Assembly: GCA_964446585.1 (NCBI GenBank)
Contig: CAYUPI010000023.1
Location: 1-64,000, forward strand
DNA: 64,000 nucleotides
Direction of reading: 5' to 3'
DNA from: CAYUPI01 sp964446585
GTDB taxonomy: Bacteria; Verrucomicrobiota; Verrucomicrobiia; Limisphaerales; UBA8199
The translations under genes and the position numbers were made by a program. Shown here one piece after another: positions 34,306 through 43,153 of this stretch. The notes beneath the pieces were generated by a model that worked only from the letters and a program-made list of their open reading frames with translations, made no database searches and was not told the DNA's origin. Positions within the stretch are counted from its first letter, which is position 1; each line of letters begins with the position of its first letter.

Positions 34306-35508
34306 TCAGGCGCGTCCGCGAAATCTATCCATCAGTCGAAGGACGCCTTCGCGGAGTTCGAACAATTCCTTCCTCGCCTCCGCAATCATAGTCTCCGGAA
34401 GATGTTTTTTCGGCGCGACCGCCTCCAGGCCGGCTTGAGATTTGTGAAGATGATCCAGCGCGCGTTTCAGATAGGCCACCGTAAACGCGTCGTCGGAGTA
34501 GCCCTGCCCACGAGCAAGGCCATCCAACGCTCCAGCCAGCTTGGCGCCGGTGGTTTGAAGCTCGAACAGGAAGTCATCCAAGTCACGATCGTCCAGTTTA
34601 TCAAGGCCCAACTCTTCAACCTGCTGTGAGAATTTGACCGCGCTTTCAAAGCAGCGATGCTGAAGCGGATGGTGAAGGTAACCGTCGTTCGTACGAATCC
34701 AGTCAATGCCCTCGAGATGCGGATCCGGTTCAGGCTCGGGCTCTTTCAACGCCTCTTCACAGGCCGCGTTCATTTCCTCGATCCGCCGCTGTTGCTCTTC
34801 GGCCTCTTCCTCGGTTAGTTCGCGTACCCAGCCCATTTCTTTGGTGATTTTCTCCTCCGCTTCGTCCGAGTCGCCATACTTGTCCAGCAGCTCCATGTAT
34901 TTGTCCGTGCGCGCGTCGGACTCCTTCATGAACTTCTCGTAATCGTGCTCGTCCCATTGTTCCTCGGGATCCTTTTGGCCGCGCTTATGCTGCTCGATGG
35001 CCTCCGTGAGTTTTCCCATGAAGTCTTCCATGCCCACCGCGGCTTGCTTGGCGCGGTCGGCGTCTTCCTCAGGTGTCATCCGCCACTCCGGCGCGGAGAT
35101 CGTTACTTCATAGTCCGTGCTCTCGATCACCACGCGCCCATTGGCCTCGCTGAACCACTCGAGATAAAGGCAGTTGGCCATGTGCTCCGCGGGCTTCTCC
35201 TTGTGGCGAATCATGGCCAGCGCCTCCTCGAGCGGCACGTCGAACACGCGAACTTTTCGCGAGGCCGTGAGGTCGCCGATGCTGCCGCGCTGGAGAGCGT
35301 CGAGCGAATCCAGATGCGGATGCCCGATGCGCTTCTGCGGGTTGGTGAAGGTGAGCAGGCAACCGGCTAGATCCGGCCAGGCGTTGCCTTTCAATTCGAG
35401 CTTAACCGGGTCGGCTCGCCCCTCGACCCAGATTTTGCCGCGCACAGCTCCTTTGGCGCGATTGTCGATCTCACCTCGTACGACGCTGTCGTGAATCCGA
35501 AACGCCAT
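34306..35508 (-). CDS. Conserved hypothetical acidic protein
   Basis: This 400-residue, strongly acidic cytoplasmic protein starts at ATG 35508 (MAFRIHDSVV). The first 170 residues look like a beta-rich domain (RGKIWVEGRADPVKLELKGN, LLTFTNPQKRIGHPHLDSLD). Residues 170-260 form a charged helical linker (EEDADRAKQA, EEAEEQQRRIEEMN), and residues 270-400 form a helical C-terminal domain (DGYLHHPLQHRCFESAVKFS, YLKRALDHLHKSQAGLEAV). No catalytic motif is visible. I do not recognise a named family. It stands alone, convergent with the PIN toxin gene. Confidence 0.6.
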   Translation of the reverse strand: MAFRIHDSVVRGEIDNRAKGAVRGKIWVEGRADPVKLELKGNAWPDLAGCLLTFTNPQKRIGHPHLDSLDALQRGSIGDLTASRKVRVFDVPLEEALAMIRHKEKPAEHMANCLYLEWFSEANGRVVIESTDYEVTISAPEWRMTPEEDADRAKQAAVGMEDFMGKLTEAIEQHKRGQKDPEEQWDEHDYEKFMKESDARTDKYMELLDKYGDSDEAEEKITKEMGWVRELTEEEAEEQQRRIEEMNAACEEALKEPEPEPDPHLEGIDWIRTNDGYLHHPLQHRCFESAVKFSQQVEELGLDKLDDRDLDDFLFELQTTGAKLAGALDGLARGQGYSDDAFTVAYLKRALDHLHKSQAGLEAVAPKKHLPETMIAEARKELFELREGVLRLMDRFRGRA

Positions 35509-35725
35509 GGCGCAATGATGCACCTTCCGTCTGGCGGGAACAACTTTTTCCTAAGTTGACGGCGTAGAGAGTTGGTAAATCCAACAAAACTCGAACCTAT
35601 ACCCTTCCGATGCGACTGAAACTGCCGGAGTCTGCTATTGACGCCAAACGCCCGATCCGGCAAGATGAAAACATGATTCCCCGTGTCGCAAAACATTCTA
35701 TTCACTTCTTTCCAGGAGATCCATT

Positions 35726-37126
35726 ATGACCCAATCGACAAAGCTTAGACTCTCTTCCCTTTACGCCGCGCTACTGCTGATGATTCCGGGGTGTTCCGAA
35801 AAGAAGGAGAGCGCCTCGGTAACCCCGTCGGCTAGTACGCCATCGACGCCTCCCGCTGCCGCTGCCAAGCCAGCCGCAGCTCCGGCGCCCGCTGCGCGGC
35901 GCAACGTCGAGGAGAGCCAGGCCCTCGTGCTGCTGCGTGGCCTGCCCACGCTCGGCACTGCGCACAGCGTCGCCATCGTGGAGCTGAACCCGGACGCGGC
36001 GAATTTCGGTGCGATACTGCAGGAGGTCGAACTTCCGAACCTCACGCTCCCACTGCACCACCTCTACTACAGCCCCAACGGGCGGCTGTATTCGACCTGT
36101 CTGGACCCCAAATCCAGTCTGGCGGAAATCAGCCTGTCTCGTGACGCCACCGGGGCCGCGGTGATCAAGGGCGTCAAATGGCTTGATACCGGGGGGCAAC
36201 AGGTCGGTGAAGATATCATCTGGCACAGCGTCAAGGGCAAGGAGTACATGATGGTGACATTCATGGGTGGCACTGGCGTGGACCAGGCCGACTGCGGCTC
36301 GGTCGGCGTGTTCGATCCGCAGAGCAATGCGCTGATCAAAATCATTCAGGCGCGCAAGAGCGTGGTGGCCCAGGGCGCGCCGTACATCATGTATCCGCAC
36401 GGCATGTCCGCGTACCAGGATCGTCTGGTGATTAGCTCCACGGTTCATCCCGATCTCAAAACCGGCGTGGGCAACGCCGTCACCGTCATTGACCTGAACA
36501 CCCTCGAGCCGATTCAGAACATCGTCGTCGAAGACGCGAAGCCGGTGGGCTTTCCCTCGTCGCCGGTCGAGGTGCTGTTTGTGCGGCCCAGCATCGTGCC
36601 GGGCGTCGCGCCGGCCGTGCTGGTCAATACCATGTTCGGATTCGAAACCTGGAAGGTCCCGTACAACGAGGCAGACAAAAGCTTCGGCGCACCCGTGAAG
36701 GCATACGACGGGGTCAAAGCGAGCACCGGCGTCCCGCTGGAGTTCTACGGAAACCAGACCGAATTATTCGTCAGCCACGCTCTGCCCGGCATCGTGAAGC
36801 GCTACAAGCTCTCGGGCCTGCCGGAGCTGGTTCCCTCGGGCCCGGACATCAAGACCGGGGCTGGCGCGCACCATATGATCTTTTTCACTGCCGCCTCCGG
36901 CCGCAAAGTCATTGCCGTACAGAACAACCTGCTGAACCTCGGCAACGCGGCCGACAAAGATCCGACCGACGTTCCTTTCATCGCCAAGATCAATGACCAT
37001 TCCATCACTGTGCACGACCTGCAGACCGGTGAGCGTCTGGCCAAGGTCAATTTCAAGGAGCGCTACAAGAAAGGCGTCGAGAACATCGAAGCTTTATTCG
37101 GCTCCGGCTTCGTGCACCACCACTGA
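35726..37126 (+). CDS. SBP56-like lipoprotein beta-propeller
   Basis: This 466-residue predicted lipoprotein has signal and lipobox (LYAALLLMIPGC, Cys23) and an Ala/Pro-rich linker. The propeller carries PLHHLYYSPNGRLYSTC, YPHGMSAYQDRLVISSTVHP, NAVTVIDLNTLEPIQNIVVE, SSPVEVLFVRPS, VLVNTMFGFETWKVPYNEAD and GAGAHHMIFF. It ends in FVHHH, a potential metal site. The blade order (HPRxxxMxSTE-like, then PLEVxFxHxP-like) resembles selenium-binding protein 56/methanethiol oxidase, only distantly. A clear ribosome site AGGAG stands 7 nt before the ATG. The di-heme gene begins 3 bp after its stop, so the three genes form one operon. Confidence 0.7.
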   Translation: MTQSTKLRLSSLYAALLLMIPGCSEKKESASVTPSASTPSTPPAAAAKPAAAPAPAARRNVEESQALVLLRGLPTLGTAHSVAIVELNPDAANFGAILQEVELPNLTLPLHHLYYSPNGRLYSTCLDPKSSLAEISLSRDATGAAVIKGVKWLDTGGQQVGEDIIWHSVKGKEYMMVTFMGGTGVDQADCGSVGVFDPQSNALIKIIQARKSVVAQGAPYIMYPHGMSAYQDRLVISSTVHPDLKTGVGNAVTVIDLNTLEPIQNIVVEDAKPVGFPSSPVEVLFVRPSIVPGVAPAVLVNTMFGFETWKVPYNEADKSFGAPVKAYDGVKASTGVPLEFYGNQTELFVSHALPGIVKRYKLSGLPELVPSGPDIKTGAGAHHMIFFTAASGRKVIAVQNNLLNLGNAADKDPTDVPFIAKINDHSITVHDLQTGERLAKVNFKERYKKGVENIEALFGSGFVHHH

Positions 37127-37129
37127 CGT

Positions 37130-38257
37130 GTGTTCCGCTTGCGACTGGCCGTTGTTGCGGCGGCGTTGATCGCTGGACTGCTCGCAGCGATGGTGACGGG
37201 GGGCTGCCGTAAGCCGCGCCGGGCGGCGACCCCGCTGACCGGCTTCTCGGCGCCGTTCGTGTTCGGCCGCTTCCAGGTGCCCGCCGACAACCCGCTGACT
37301 GTGGAATCGGTGGAGCTCGGCCGACGGCTTTTCTACGATCCGCGCTTGTCGGCGAACGGTCGAGTCTCCTGCTCGACCTGTCATATCCAGCGTCTGGCCT
37401 TCACCGATGGTCGCACAACCGGCGTCGGCGTGTCCGGCCGGCCACTCGCATTTAACAGTATGAGCCTGGCCAACCTGATGTGGGGCCCGCAGCGCTTCTT
37501 CTGGAACGGCCGCGCGGCCTCGCTTGAGGAACAGGCGCTGGTCCCACTCCAGCACGCGGATGAAATGGCGCAGGACCTGAAGCGACTGGTTCGGCAATTG
37601 GCCGACGACGCCCTGTACCGGAAATTGTTCGAAACCACCTACGGTGAAATCAGCTCCTCGACCATCGCCCGTGCCCTGGCCTCGTTCGTGCGCACCTTGG
37701 TCTCCTGCAATTCGCGCTACGACCAGTTCCTGCGCGGCGAGATCACGCTGGACGCGCAGGAGGAACTGGGACGCAAGCTGTTCATGGCCCACCCGGACGT
37801 CAAGGTGAGCCTGCGCGGCGCCAACTGCATCGACTGTCACAGCCAGTTCCTGACGAGCGGCTCCAGTGCGCGCTATGACGGTTTCTCCAACAACGGTCTC
37901 GATGACGAGGCACACCTGCAATCCGGCCTGCAGGCGGTCACTGGCGACCCGGCACATCGCGGGTTATTCAAGGTGCCGTCGTTGCGAAATATCGCCATCA
38001 CCGCGCCCTACATGCACGATGGCCGTTTCAAAACCCTCGAGGAGGTGCTGGATCATTACGACAGCGGCATCAAGAACAGCAGCACGCTCAGCCCGCTGAT
38101 CGTGGAGGCGGATAACAAGGGCGGGGCGGCGGCAGGACGGATCAGCCTGCATCTGACGGCGGGAGAGAAAGCAGCCATTATCGCTTTCATGCACACCCTG
38201 ACGGACCGCGACTTCGTGACCGCGGAACGGTTCTCCGATCCGTTCGCGCGCAAATGA
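37130..38257 (+). CDS. Di-heme cytochrome c peroxidase-family protein (MbnH/MauG-like)
   Basis: This 375-residue exported protein begins with GTG at 37130. The signal ends in MVTGGC, so it may be a lipoprotein. Two c-type heme sites are visible, CSTCH (81-85) and CIDCH (233-237), as in the CcpA/MauG/MbnH family. Other marks are ELGRRLFYDPRLSANGRVS, NLMWGPQRFFWNGR, APYMHDGRFKTLEEVLDHYD. MbnH oxidises a tryptophan of its partner MbnP to kynurenine, creating a copper site (family knowledge). The MbnP-like gene follows directly with a 4-bp ATGA overlap, which is strong support for MbnH over a generic peroxidase. Its neighbour upstream is the propeller lipoprotein. Confidence 0.87.
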   Translation: MFRLRLAVVAAALIAGLLAAMVTGGCRKPRRAATPLTGFSAPFVFGRFQVPADNPLTVESVELGRRLFYDPRLSANGRVSCSTCHIQRLAFTDGRTTGVGVSGRPLAFNSMSLANLMWGPQRFFWNGRAASLEEQALVPLQHADEMAQDLKRLVRQLADDALYRKLFETTYGEISSSTIARALASFVRTLVSCNSRYDQFLRGEITLDAQEELGRKLFMAHPDVKVSLRGANCIDCHSQFLTSGSSARYDGFSNNGLDDEAHLQSGLQAVTGDPAHRGLFKVPSLRNIAITAPYMHDGRFKTLEEVLDHYDSGIKNSSTLSPLIVEADNKGGAAAGRISLHLTAGEKAAIIAFMHTLTDRDFVTAERFSDPFARK

Positions 38258-39033
38258 ATCGGATGCTCAAACCTGCATTGTTCGTGCTCGCGGTGGTTGC
38301 GGCGCTGGGCGTCACCGCCTGGCGACTTTACCGCGCAGCGCAGCCCGCGGAGCTGGCCCTCTATTTTCATCCTTTCGTGGGACCGGCGCCGCTTGTCTTG
38401 AACCAGCCCCGCTATCAGAATCCAGGTGGGGAGGGCCGCTTCAAGGTGCGCGACTTCCAGTTCTTTCTCAGCAATATACGGCTTGTAGGGGTGGCTGGTG
38501 CATTCGTTGAACCCGACAGTTATCACTTGGTGCGGTTCGATGGCGACGATCCCGCTTTTGTCATCGTGTTGCACCACGTGCCGCGCCGGAATTACGAGCG
38601 CATCGAGTTCGGCATCGGTGTGGATGCCGCCGCCAACCGGTCGCTTGCGCAACGCGGAGAGCTCGACCCAAATGGCCGCATGGCCTGGAATTGGGAAGTC
38701 GGTTACAAATTCGTGCTGTTCGAAGGCTCACTCCTGCGCGGCAACGCAAGCGCCCCGCTCGTCTATCACGTTGGGTTTGCGGAGAACTACCGCCTTATTT
38801 CGAGCACGTTGCATCGCGGGCTGCTGGATCGCGGCCTCGCGCGGCTGGATTTCCGGGTGGACATCCTGAGTTTGTTCCAAGGTCCTACCAACATTGACAT
38901 GGCGGCGCTGCCGAGTGTTAAGTTCGAACGATCCGACGCGGCGCTGCTCGCACGCAATTTTGCCGCCCTGGTCACGCCGATGTGGCCTGATCCGGCAGCC
39001 GGTCCCAATCAACGCCACTCGAACAATCGCTAA
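38254..39033 (+). CDS. MbnP-like copper-binding protein
   Basis: This 259-residue exported protein has an N-terminal hydrophobic signal/anchor (ALFVLAVVAALGVTAW). The MbnP family pattern is present: LYFHPFVGPAPLVLN, FKVRDFQFFLSNIRLV, YHLVRFD, IEFGIGVD and RMAWNWEVGYKFVLFEG with Trp145 and Trp147, one of which is the likely site of oxidation to kynurenine. YHVGF and FRVDILSLFQGP follow. His residues in FHPF and LHHV could bind copper. It overlaps the di-heme gene by ATGA. No methanobactin genes are visible, so this would be an Mbn-independent MbnP/MbnH pair, as is known from many bacteria. Confidence 0.83.
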   Translation: MNRMLKPALFVLAVVAALGVTAWRLYRAAQPAELALYFHPFVGPAPLVLNQPRYQNPGGEGRFKVRDFQFFLSNIRLVGVAGAFVEPDSYHLVRFDGDDPAFVIVLHHVPRRNYERIEFGIGVDAAANRSLAQRGELDPNGRMAWNWEVGYKFVLFEGSLLRGNASAPLVYHVGFAENYRLISSTLHRGLLDRGLARLDFRVDILSLFQGPTNIDMAALPSVKFERSDAALLARNFAALVTPMWPDPAAGPNQRHSNNR

Positions 39034-39224
39034 CCCTCCGCTGCAGAAACCATCGCCTGAATCGTTGCCAGCGCGTTGCCTTCCAGGCGACTGTTCACGA
39101 AAATGTAGCTTTGCCGCTTCGCGGTGCCTTCTTTCATTAGTGCTGCACCCACTTTGAGAGCCTCTCTGTTCACCTCCTGAGTTTTGTCACACGGTTCTTG
39201 GCACGGTTGAACGGCATTAGCCAT
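39030..39224 (-). pseudogene. Possible C-terminal remnant of a DUF72-like gene
   Basis: A 64-codon frame converges on the MbnP stop. Its second half reads EALKVGAALMKEGTAKRQSY, then IFVNSRLEGNALATIQAMV, which resembles the last helix and strand of DUF72 (YecE) proteins, where a VNNRxEGNAPxTI-like ending occurs. This comparison is from memory. The first 20 residues have no family likeness and no catalytic part is present, so if real it is only a stub. Confidence 0.28.
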
Positions 39225-39272
39225 TGTTAAGGGTTTAGGCGCAGAGGCCCAAGGCTGTCCAAGGATAGCCGC

Positions 39273-40463
39273 CTATTGCGCGAATATTCGATAAAACCTT
39301 CGCGCGTTAGTAATGCTGTCGCGAAAGGTCGCCACTGTGCAATTTCCGATGAAGTTCGTCGCCGTCTGCCAACTCACTGGCGAAAGAGAGTCCGTGAACT
39401 GGACCGTGTAGGTGCGATTGGTTCCTGCGGCGAACGAGAGGAGGAAATCGGAGTTTTCGAGGCGCGGCGAGAACACGGCCACCGAACTGTTAGTCACTGA
39501 AACCGTTTTAGGATAACTCGTTTGGTCGGTCCCGGTTGCCACGACGATATCGGCGAAAGGTCCACACTGAATATCGTTGGGAGTAAATGTGCAGGTGTAA
39601 TCAACGCAGTCTCCAACCACCAGACGCCCCCCACCGCCAGTGGGGAACGCGATGCCAAGAGACGTTGCGTTCGAGTACGTAATCGTAGCCCCGGGCACAC
39701 TCGCGGAGACGTTGATATTGGTAAAGCCAGTTTCCCCGGTATTGCAAACTTGCCCCTTCAGGACGATTGAGCCAGGCGAGGACAGAGGAGGACAGTTGCT
39801 GACACACTTCTTGCTGATCGTCAGGTTCGCCTCCGCTACTGTTACGCTGACGACGCCTTGTGCCGTGGCCTGGTAGTGCAGTGAGCTGTCAGAACAATCG
39901 GTCGTGCGTGCGTCGGCGATTGCTCCGATCCAAACTTGCCCAGCTAAGGGCAGCCCCGTTTGCACGGTGAAGATTGATCCGCGAGGAGTCGTAAACCGCG
40001 GGAGCGCTCGGCCAACATCCGCTGGGGTAATCGGACCATATTTGAATCTGAGCGCTCCACTAATGGGACCAATTTCCGTAGGGACGTCACCACCGCAACC
40101 GATGCCCGAGAAGCCCGTCGAACCCGGGGGGCAGTCACGCGTAAACGCCGAGCCTCCGCCGCAGTTCGACTTACTAAAGTTCGCGACGATCACATGCACG
40201 GTGCCATCGGGAAGGATTACCCAGTTTGTCCCGCCGCCCAGCATGCATGTCGAGTCGTTAGCGTCTAGATGGATGTAGAAGTGAATCGAGTCCCCAAGAT
40301 GAACGATCCTTTCGTCAGGTCTTCCAGGGGCATCTAACATACCGTCGGTGCAGTTCTGCCCTTCAGCACGCGGTGCTGGTAGTAGCAAGCCCGATAGCGC
40401 AAAGGCGGCTGGGAGAGATCGTGCGAGCAGCCGACTTCGTCGAAATTTTGCGGCGCGATACAT
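39273..40463 (-). CDS. Secreted protein with DUF11-like repeat and C-terminal RFYR sorting-like domain
   Basis: This 396-residue exported protein has the signal sequence LLARSLPAAFALSGLLLPAPRAEG. The middle has Cys-rich, beta-rich segments (FSKSNCGGGSAFTRDCPPG). A DUF11/CARDB-like domain follows (ANLTISKKCVSNCP, GQVCNTGETGFTNINVSASV). The C-terminal 60 residues have the pattern LLSFAAGTNRTYTVQFTDSL, then SPVSWQTATNF and NARRFYRIFAQ. A similar tail (LQRADSLSNPSWHDVI ... AFFRLAEQ) ends the secreted protein at 50597, so this is a shared surface or secretion domain typical of Verrucomicrobiota. The function is unknown. Confidence 0.68.
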   Translation of the reverse strand: MYRAAKFRRSRLLARSLPAAFALSGLLLPAPRAEGQNCTDGMLDAPGRPDERIVHLGDSIHFYIHLDANDSTCMLGGGTNWVILPDGTVHVIVANFSKSNCGGGSAFTRDCPPGSTGFSGIGCGGDVPTEIGPISGALRFKYGPITPADVGRALPRFTTPRGSIFTVQTGLPLAGQVWIGAIADARTTDCSDSSLHYQATAQGVVSVTVAEANLTISKKCVSNCPPLSSPGSIVLKGQVCNTGETGFTNINVSASVPGATITYSNATSLGIAFPTGGGGRLVVGDCVDYTCTFTPNDIQCGPFADIVVATGTDQTSYPKTVSVTNSSVAVFSPRLENSDFLLSFAAGTNRTYTVQFTDSLSPVSWQTATNFIGNCTVATFRDSITNARRFYRIFAQ

Positions 40464-40669
40464 TGCCTTAAATTCCCTTTCCGATTCGCGGCGGACGAAA
40501 AGCTACGCAACGGAGAACCCGCCGCACTTTTGATTACGAGCACGTTGGCACCACTTGTCAATCAGAGCGAGTACGGATTCGGCCTCCGTAAACTTACGGA
40601 GATCAGGAATCTCACAGTCGAACATTTCGCGCAGAAAAGCCCTGCCGGGACTTTAAGCGGTGCTCTATT

Positions 40670-40864
40670 TTATCCAGCGACGACCATCGCTTCTGGTCGT
40701 GTTTCGGCGCGTTCACATTCGCCGATGGCCATGGAGAGCTTCATCGCTGGCTGGATTCGCGCACCATGAAAATACCGGATACCATCTTCGGACCGAACAA
40801 TCCGGACATCTCCTGGCTCCAATGGCACGCAACGCGGCCAAAATGATTCCAAGTCGAGCTTCAC
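40670..40864 (-). CDS. Small hypothetical protein overlapping phage-like gene
   Basis: A 64-residue frame starts with GTG at 40864, which overlaps the stop of the gene at 40861 as GTGA. Such coupling is typical of real operon partners. The sequence (KLDLESFWPRCVPLEPGDVR, IVRSEDGIRYFHGA) has no recognised domain; the segment from LEPGDVRIVRSEDGIRYF could be a small beta-sheet. Support is only the overlap and composition. Confidence 0.35.
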   Translation of the reverse strand: MKLDLESFWPRCVPLEPGDVRIVRSEDGIRYFHGARIQPAMKLSMAIGECERAETRPEAMVVAG

Positions 40865-41289
40865 CGCTGCTCTTGGCGTGGGCGGGTGTCATCCTGGCCT
40901 GCCGAGTTAGAACCGAGCAGGAGCAGTGCGGCACGACTGAGCTTGGCAGGCTCTTGAGCGGGTCGTTTTGAGCCCGGCAGGGGACGGTCCGCCAGTTGGC
41001 GCTCTTGCTCCGCGAGCCTGGCTTGGGCGCTCGCGAGCCGGTCAAGTTTGGCAGGGTCGGATTCCTCGTCGATCATTCGGTCCAGCTTATCGAGTTGCTT
41101 GCGTACGCGCGTGAGGCGTTTGCTCGCGAACGTGTCAAGTGCTCGGTCGCCTGCCGCTAAAGCGGACTCAGATTGCGGCAGTTGTCGCTGAGCAGCTCTC
41201 GCTTCTTTCACCGCAAGAGAATTGGCACGGCGCGCCTCATGCGATTTTGCGGCATTTTCGCGGGCGGTAGCGGCTGTGAATAGCGGCAT
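40861..41289 (-). CDS. Phage small-terminase-like or related helical protein
   Basis: This 142-residue basic, helical protein starts at ATG 41289 (MPLFTAATAREN). The N-terminal part NAAKSHEARRANSLAVKEAR is followed by a coiled coil (LTRVRKQLDKLDRMIDEESD, then ARLAEQERQLADRPLPGSKRP). The order 'RVRKQLDxLDxMIxxExDPxKLDRLAxAxARLxEQERxLAxRPLPG' is one I associate with small proteins encoded just before terminase genes in phage or prophage regions. The rest of a prophage is not present. It lies 3.2 kb from tRNA-Arg(TCG), a common integration target. Confidence 0.45.
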   Translation of the reverse strand: MPLFTAATARENAAKSHEARRANSLAVKEARAAQRQLPQSESALAAGDRALDTFASKRLTRVRKQLDKLDRMIDEESDPAKLDRLASAQARLAEQERQLADRPLPGSKRPAQEPAKLSRAALLLLGSNSAGQDDTRPRQEQR

Positions 41290-41354
41290 GGGCGAACTTT
41301 GCACCAAAGCGAGTCTGACACAAGGGCCGCATTGCCCTCCCAAGCCTGCGTGGG

Positions 41355-41684
41355 CTACCGCGGCAAGGGCCTCCTCATGACAACCTGATCCGGGGTCATG
41401 CCGGCAAAGTCAAAGCCTTCTCTTGCGACCGCATTCATCGCAATGGTCATGTAGTAGGTCCGTTCGTCAATCCCCTCAGGGCGTGGGAATCGTTCAAAAA
41501 GTGGTTTCAATTTCTCCACCTTGCCGTTCGAGCGGATAAGATGCGTGTTTTCGCGGCCTTCCCACCGGATTGTAGAAAACTCCACAACTTGGAAGGTGGT
41601 TTGTTCCGCTGCGTGCGATCTGAGCAGGTAGAAACCTCCAGCACTAAGCGCGGCGCTCAACAGAATTAGGTTTAGTTTTTTCAT
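41355..41684 (-). CDS. Small secreted protein, unknown function
   Basis: This 109-residue product starts at ATG 41684 with a signal peptide (MKKLNLILLSAALSAGGFYLLRSHA). The mature part has FQVVEFSTIRWEGRENTHLI and GIDERTYYMTIAMNAVAREG. The start lies inside the 3' end of the lipoprotein gene (40-bp overlap), so the two genes are probably translated from one message. No family is recognised. Confidence 0.55.
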   Translation of the reverse strand: MKKLNLILLSAALSAGGFYLLRSHAAEQTTFQVVEFSTIRWEGRENTHLIRSNGKVEKLKPLFERFPRPEGIDERTYYMTIAMNAVAREGFDFAGMTPDQVVMRRPLPR

Positions 41685-42648
41685 TTTCTTTCGGTTTATT
41701 GGCGAGACGGTGCAGTACAACGTTGCCCCGGACCGTTCCGTCAGTTGTTAGAGATTGGAAAGTAATCGAAATCTTGTCGGCAGTCGCCGCCCCTTCGCAC
41801 TTTGTTGAAACACTCCCAATGCCAAGCTGCCCGCTGACTCGGTTTTTGGAAAACGTCCCGGCAAAATTCATTTCCACTCCCCCTCCGCTTGATACGATAG
41901 TTAAGTTCTCACCATCTTGCGTTATCGACGCCAGACCGACGATATTCCTATCATCCCCTCCCGAAATTGCTGTGCTGAATGAAACGGTGGCTTTGAAAAT
42001 CCACTCGCCTGCAAGGGTATCAGACGTGTTGTTCACTAATCGCGAGGCGACTTCAAGAGCTCGGTCGAGACCTTGTGCGGACCGCGGATCCACCCCCGAC
42101 TGCTGGACGAAAGCCTGGACCAACTGAGCGACAGTGGCGTTCGGCTGCACGAGAGCGTGTGCCTCAGCCAGGCGGGCGAGTAATTGGTCCCTAGCTCGGT
42201 CCATTTGAGCCACTTCCTCCTGCGTAAGCCACTTGATTGCAAGAGCTGTAGTCTGGTAAGAAGATGAAATAACGAGAGGATCGCCCCTTGCTCCCGCAAT
42301 CTTGGATACGCCGAACTCTGCGCCCTGTCGAATGATGATCGCGTCGGCATGATGCACTTTCGCCGTGCTCGCAGCGGCGCTTATGATGCCTTCGTCCCAC
42401 GTCTTGTTAGGGTCCGGGAAACTTAGGCTCCCCAGAACCTTGTAATGTTTTTCTGGCCAGCCCCGGTACACGGGCACCGCGTATGAAGTCTCGGCCATCG
42501 TGCCTTGGCCGATTGTCCACGACCCAAGGTAAGAGCTAACGTCATGGCCTGTGTATTCGGAGTAGCGGATCGGCGCGCACCCGATCGCGACGAGAATCAA
42601 GGTGAGCGCCAAGAGGAGGGCTACTCGTTTCAGTGATGGACTTTCCAT
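41644..42648 (-). CDS. Predicted lipoprotein, unknown function
   Basis: This 334-residue lipoprotein has a signal ending in the lipobox ILVAIGC. Residues 30-140 are mixed (YGSYLGSWTIGQG-like, VYRGWPEKHYKVLGSLSFPD), with a segment resembling the YbjQ/SHOCT-type 'GxV' strand (VHHADAIIIRQGAEFG). A helical middle (LAEAHALVQPNATVAQLVQA) is followed by a lipocalin-like or immunity-type strand set (GEWIFKATVSFSTAISGGDD, NLTIVSSGGGVEMNFAGTFS). I do not recognise the family. It is followed on the same strand by the overlapping secreted protein gene. Confidence 0.55.
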   Translation of the reverse strand: MESPSLKRVALLLALTLILVAIGCAPIRYSEYTGHDVSSYLGSWTIGQGTMAETSYAVPVYRGWPEKHYKVLGSLSFPDPNKTWDEGIISAAASTAKVHHADAIIIRQGAEFGVSKIAGARGDPLVISSSYQTTALAIKWLTQEEVAQMDRARDQLLARLAEAHALVQPNATVAQLVQAFVQQSGVDPRSAQGLDRALEVASRLVNNTSDTLAGEWIFKATVSFSTAISGGDDRNIVGLASITQDGENLTIVSSGGGVEMNFAGTFSKNRVSGQLGIGSVSTKCEGAATADKISITFQSLTTDGTVRGNVVLHRLANKPKENEKTKPNSVERRA

Positions 42649-43076
42649 GTGTCGTTCATCTCAGAATGCGCCTCAGTTGACAATACTTGAAATTCTCCCG
42701 AACTGCGTCGCACCAAGCAGGCGCCAAGAGGGGTTAGCACCAAAAACTCCAAAAATTCCCGAGGGTTGCTCAGCGCAGAAGTCTTGGGCCGAAAGGGGGT
42801 CCGCCCCCACCCTCTCGGCGCCGCCGGCCAAAAAAGAGTTCCTTGGCACGCCATCGCCCACTAGGCGCCCCCCCACTGTGCCCAGGGCTGGCTGTGGCAC
42901 GCTTGCGGCCGAGCTAAAGCTGCTGCCGTAGTGTTCCGGGAGCCTGAAACAATGACAGGGTCGGACCTCCCGCCGAAACCCATCCGCGGAAAATGTCCCT
43001 GATACTACTTTTGATACTACTCGAAGGCTTCTGGTGCGTTGGAGGCGGACAAAACCCTAGGATTTCTTCGGAAAAC
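42649..43076. other. Intergenic region next to tRNA-Arg
   Basis: About 430 bp without a supported gene. It holds a GC hairpin (GGGGGTCCGCCCCC, about 42796-42809) and, just beyond the tRNA 3' end, two copies of TGATACTACT at 43000-43009 and 43012-43021. Direct repeats here could relate to past integration at the tRNA, but no integrase gene is seen. Confidence 0.4.
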
Positions 43077-43153
43077 TGGCGCGTCCGGCAGGACTCGAAC
43101 CTGCAACCTTCTGATCCGAAGTCAGAAGCTCTATCCAATTGAGCTACGGACGC
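43077..43153 (-). tRNA. tRNA-Arg (anticodon TCG)
   Basis: Read on the minus strand it folds as a full cloverleaf. The acceptor stem is GCGTCCG/CGGACGC, the D-arm GCTC-AATTGGATA-GAGC, the anticodon arm TCTGA-CTTCGGA-TCAGA with anticodon TCG (codon CGA, Arg), and the T-arm GCAGG-TTCGAGT-CCTGC. The discriminator G and an encoded CCA follow (to 43077), giving 77 nt. No second tRNA is adjacent. Confidence 0.97.
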
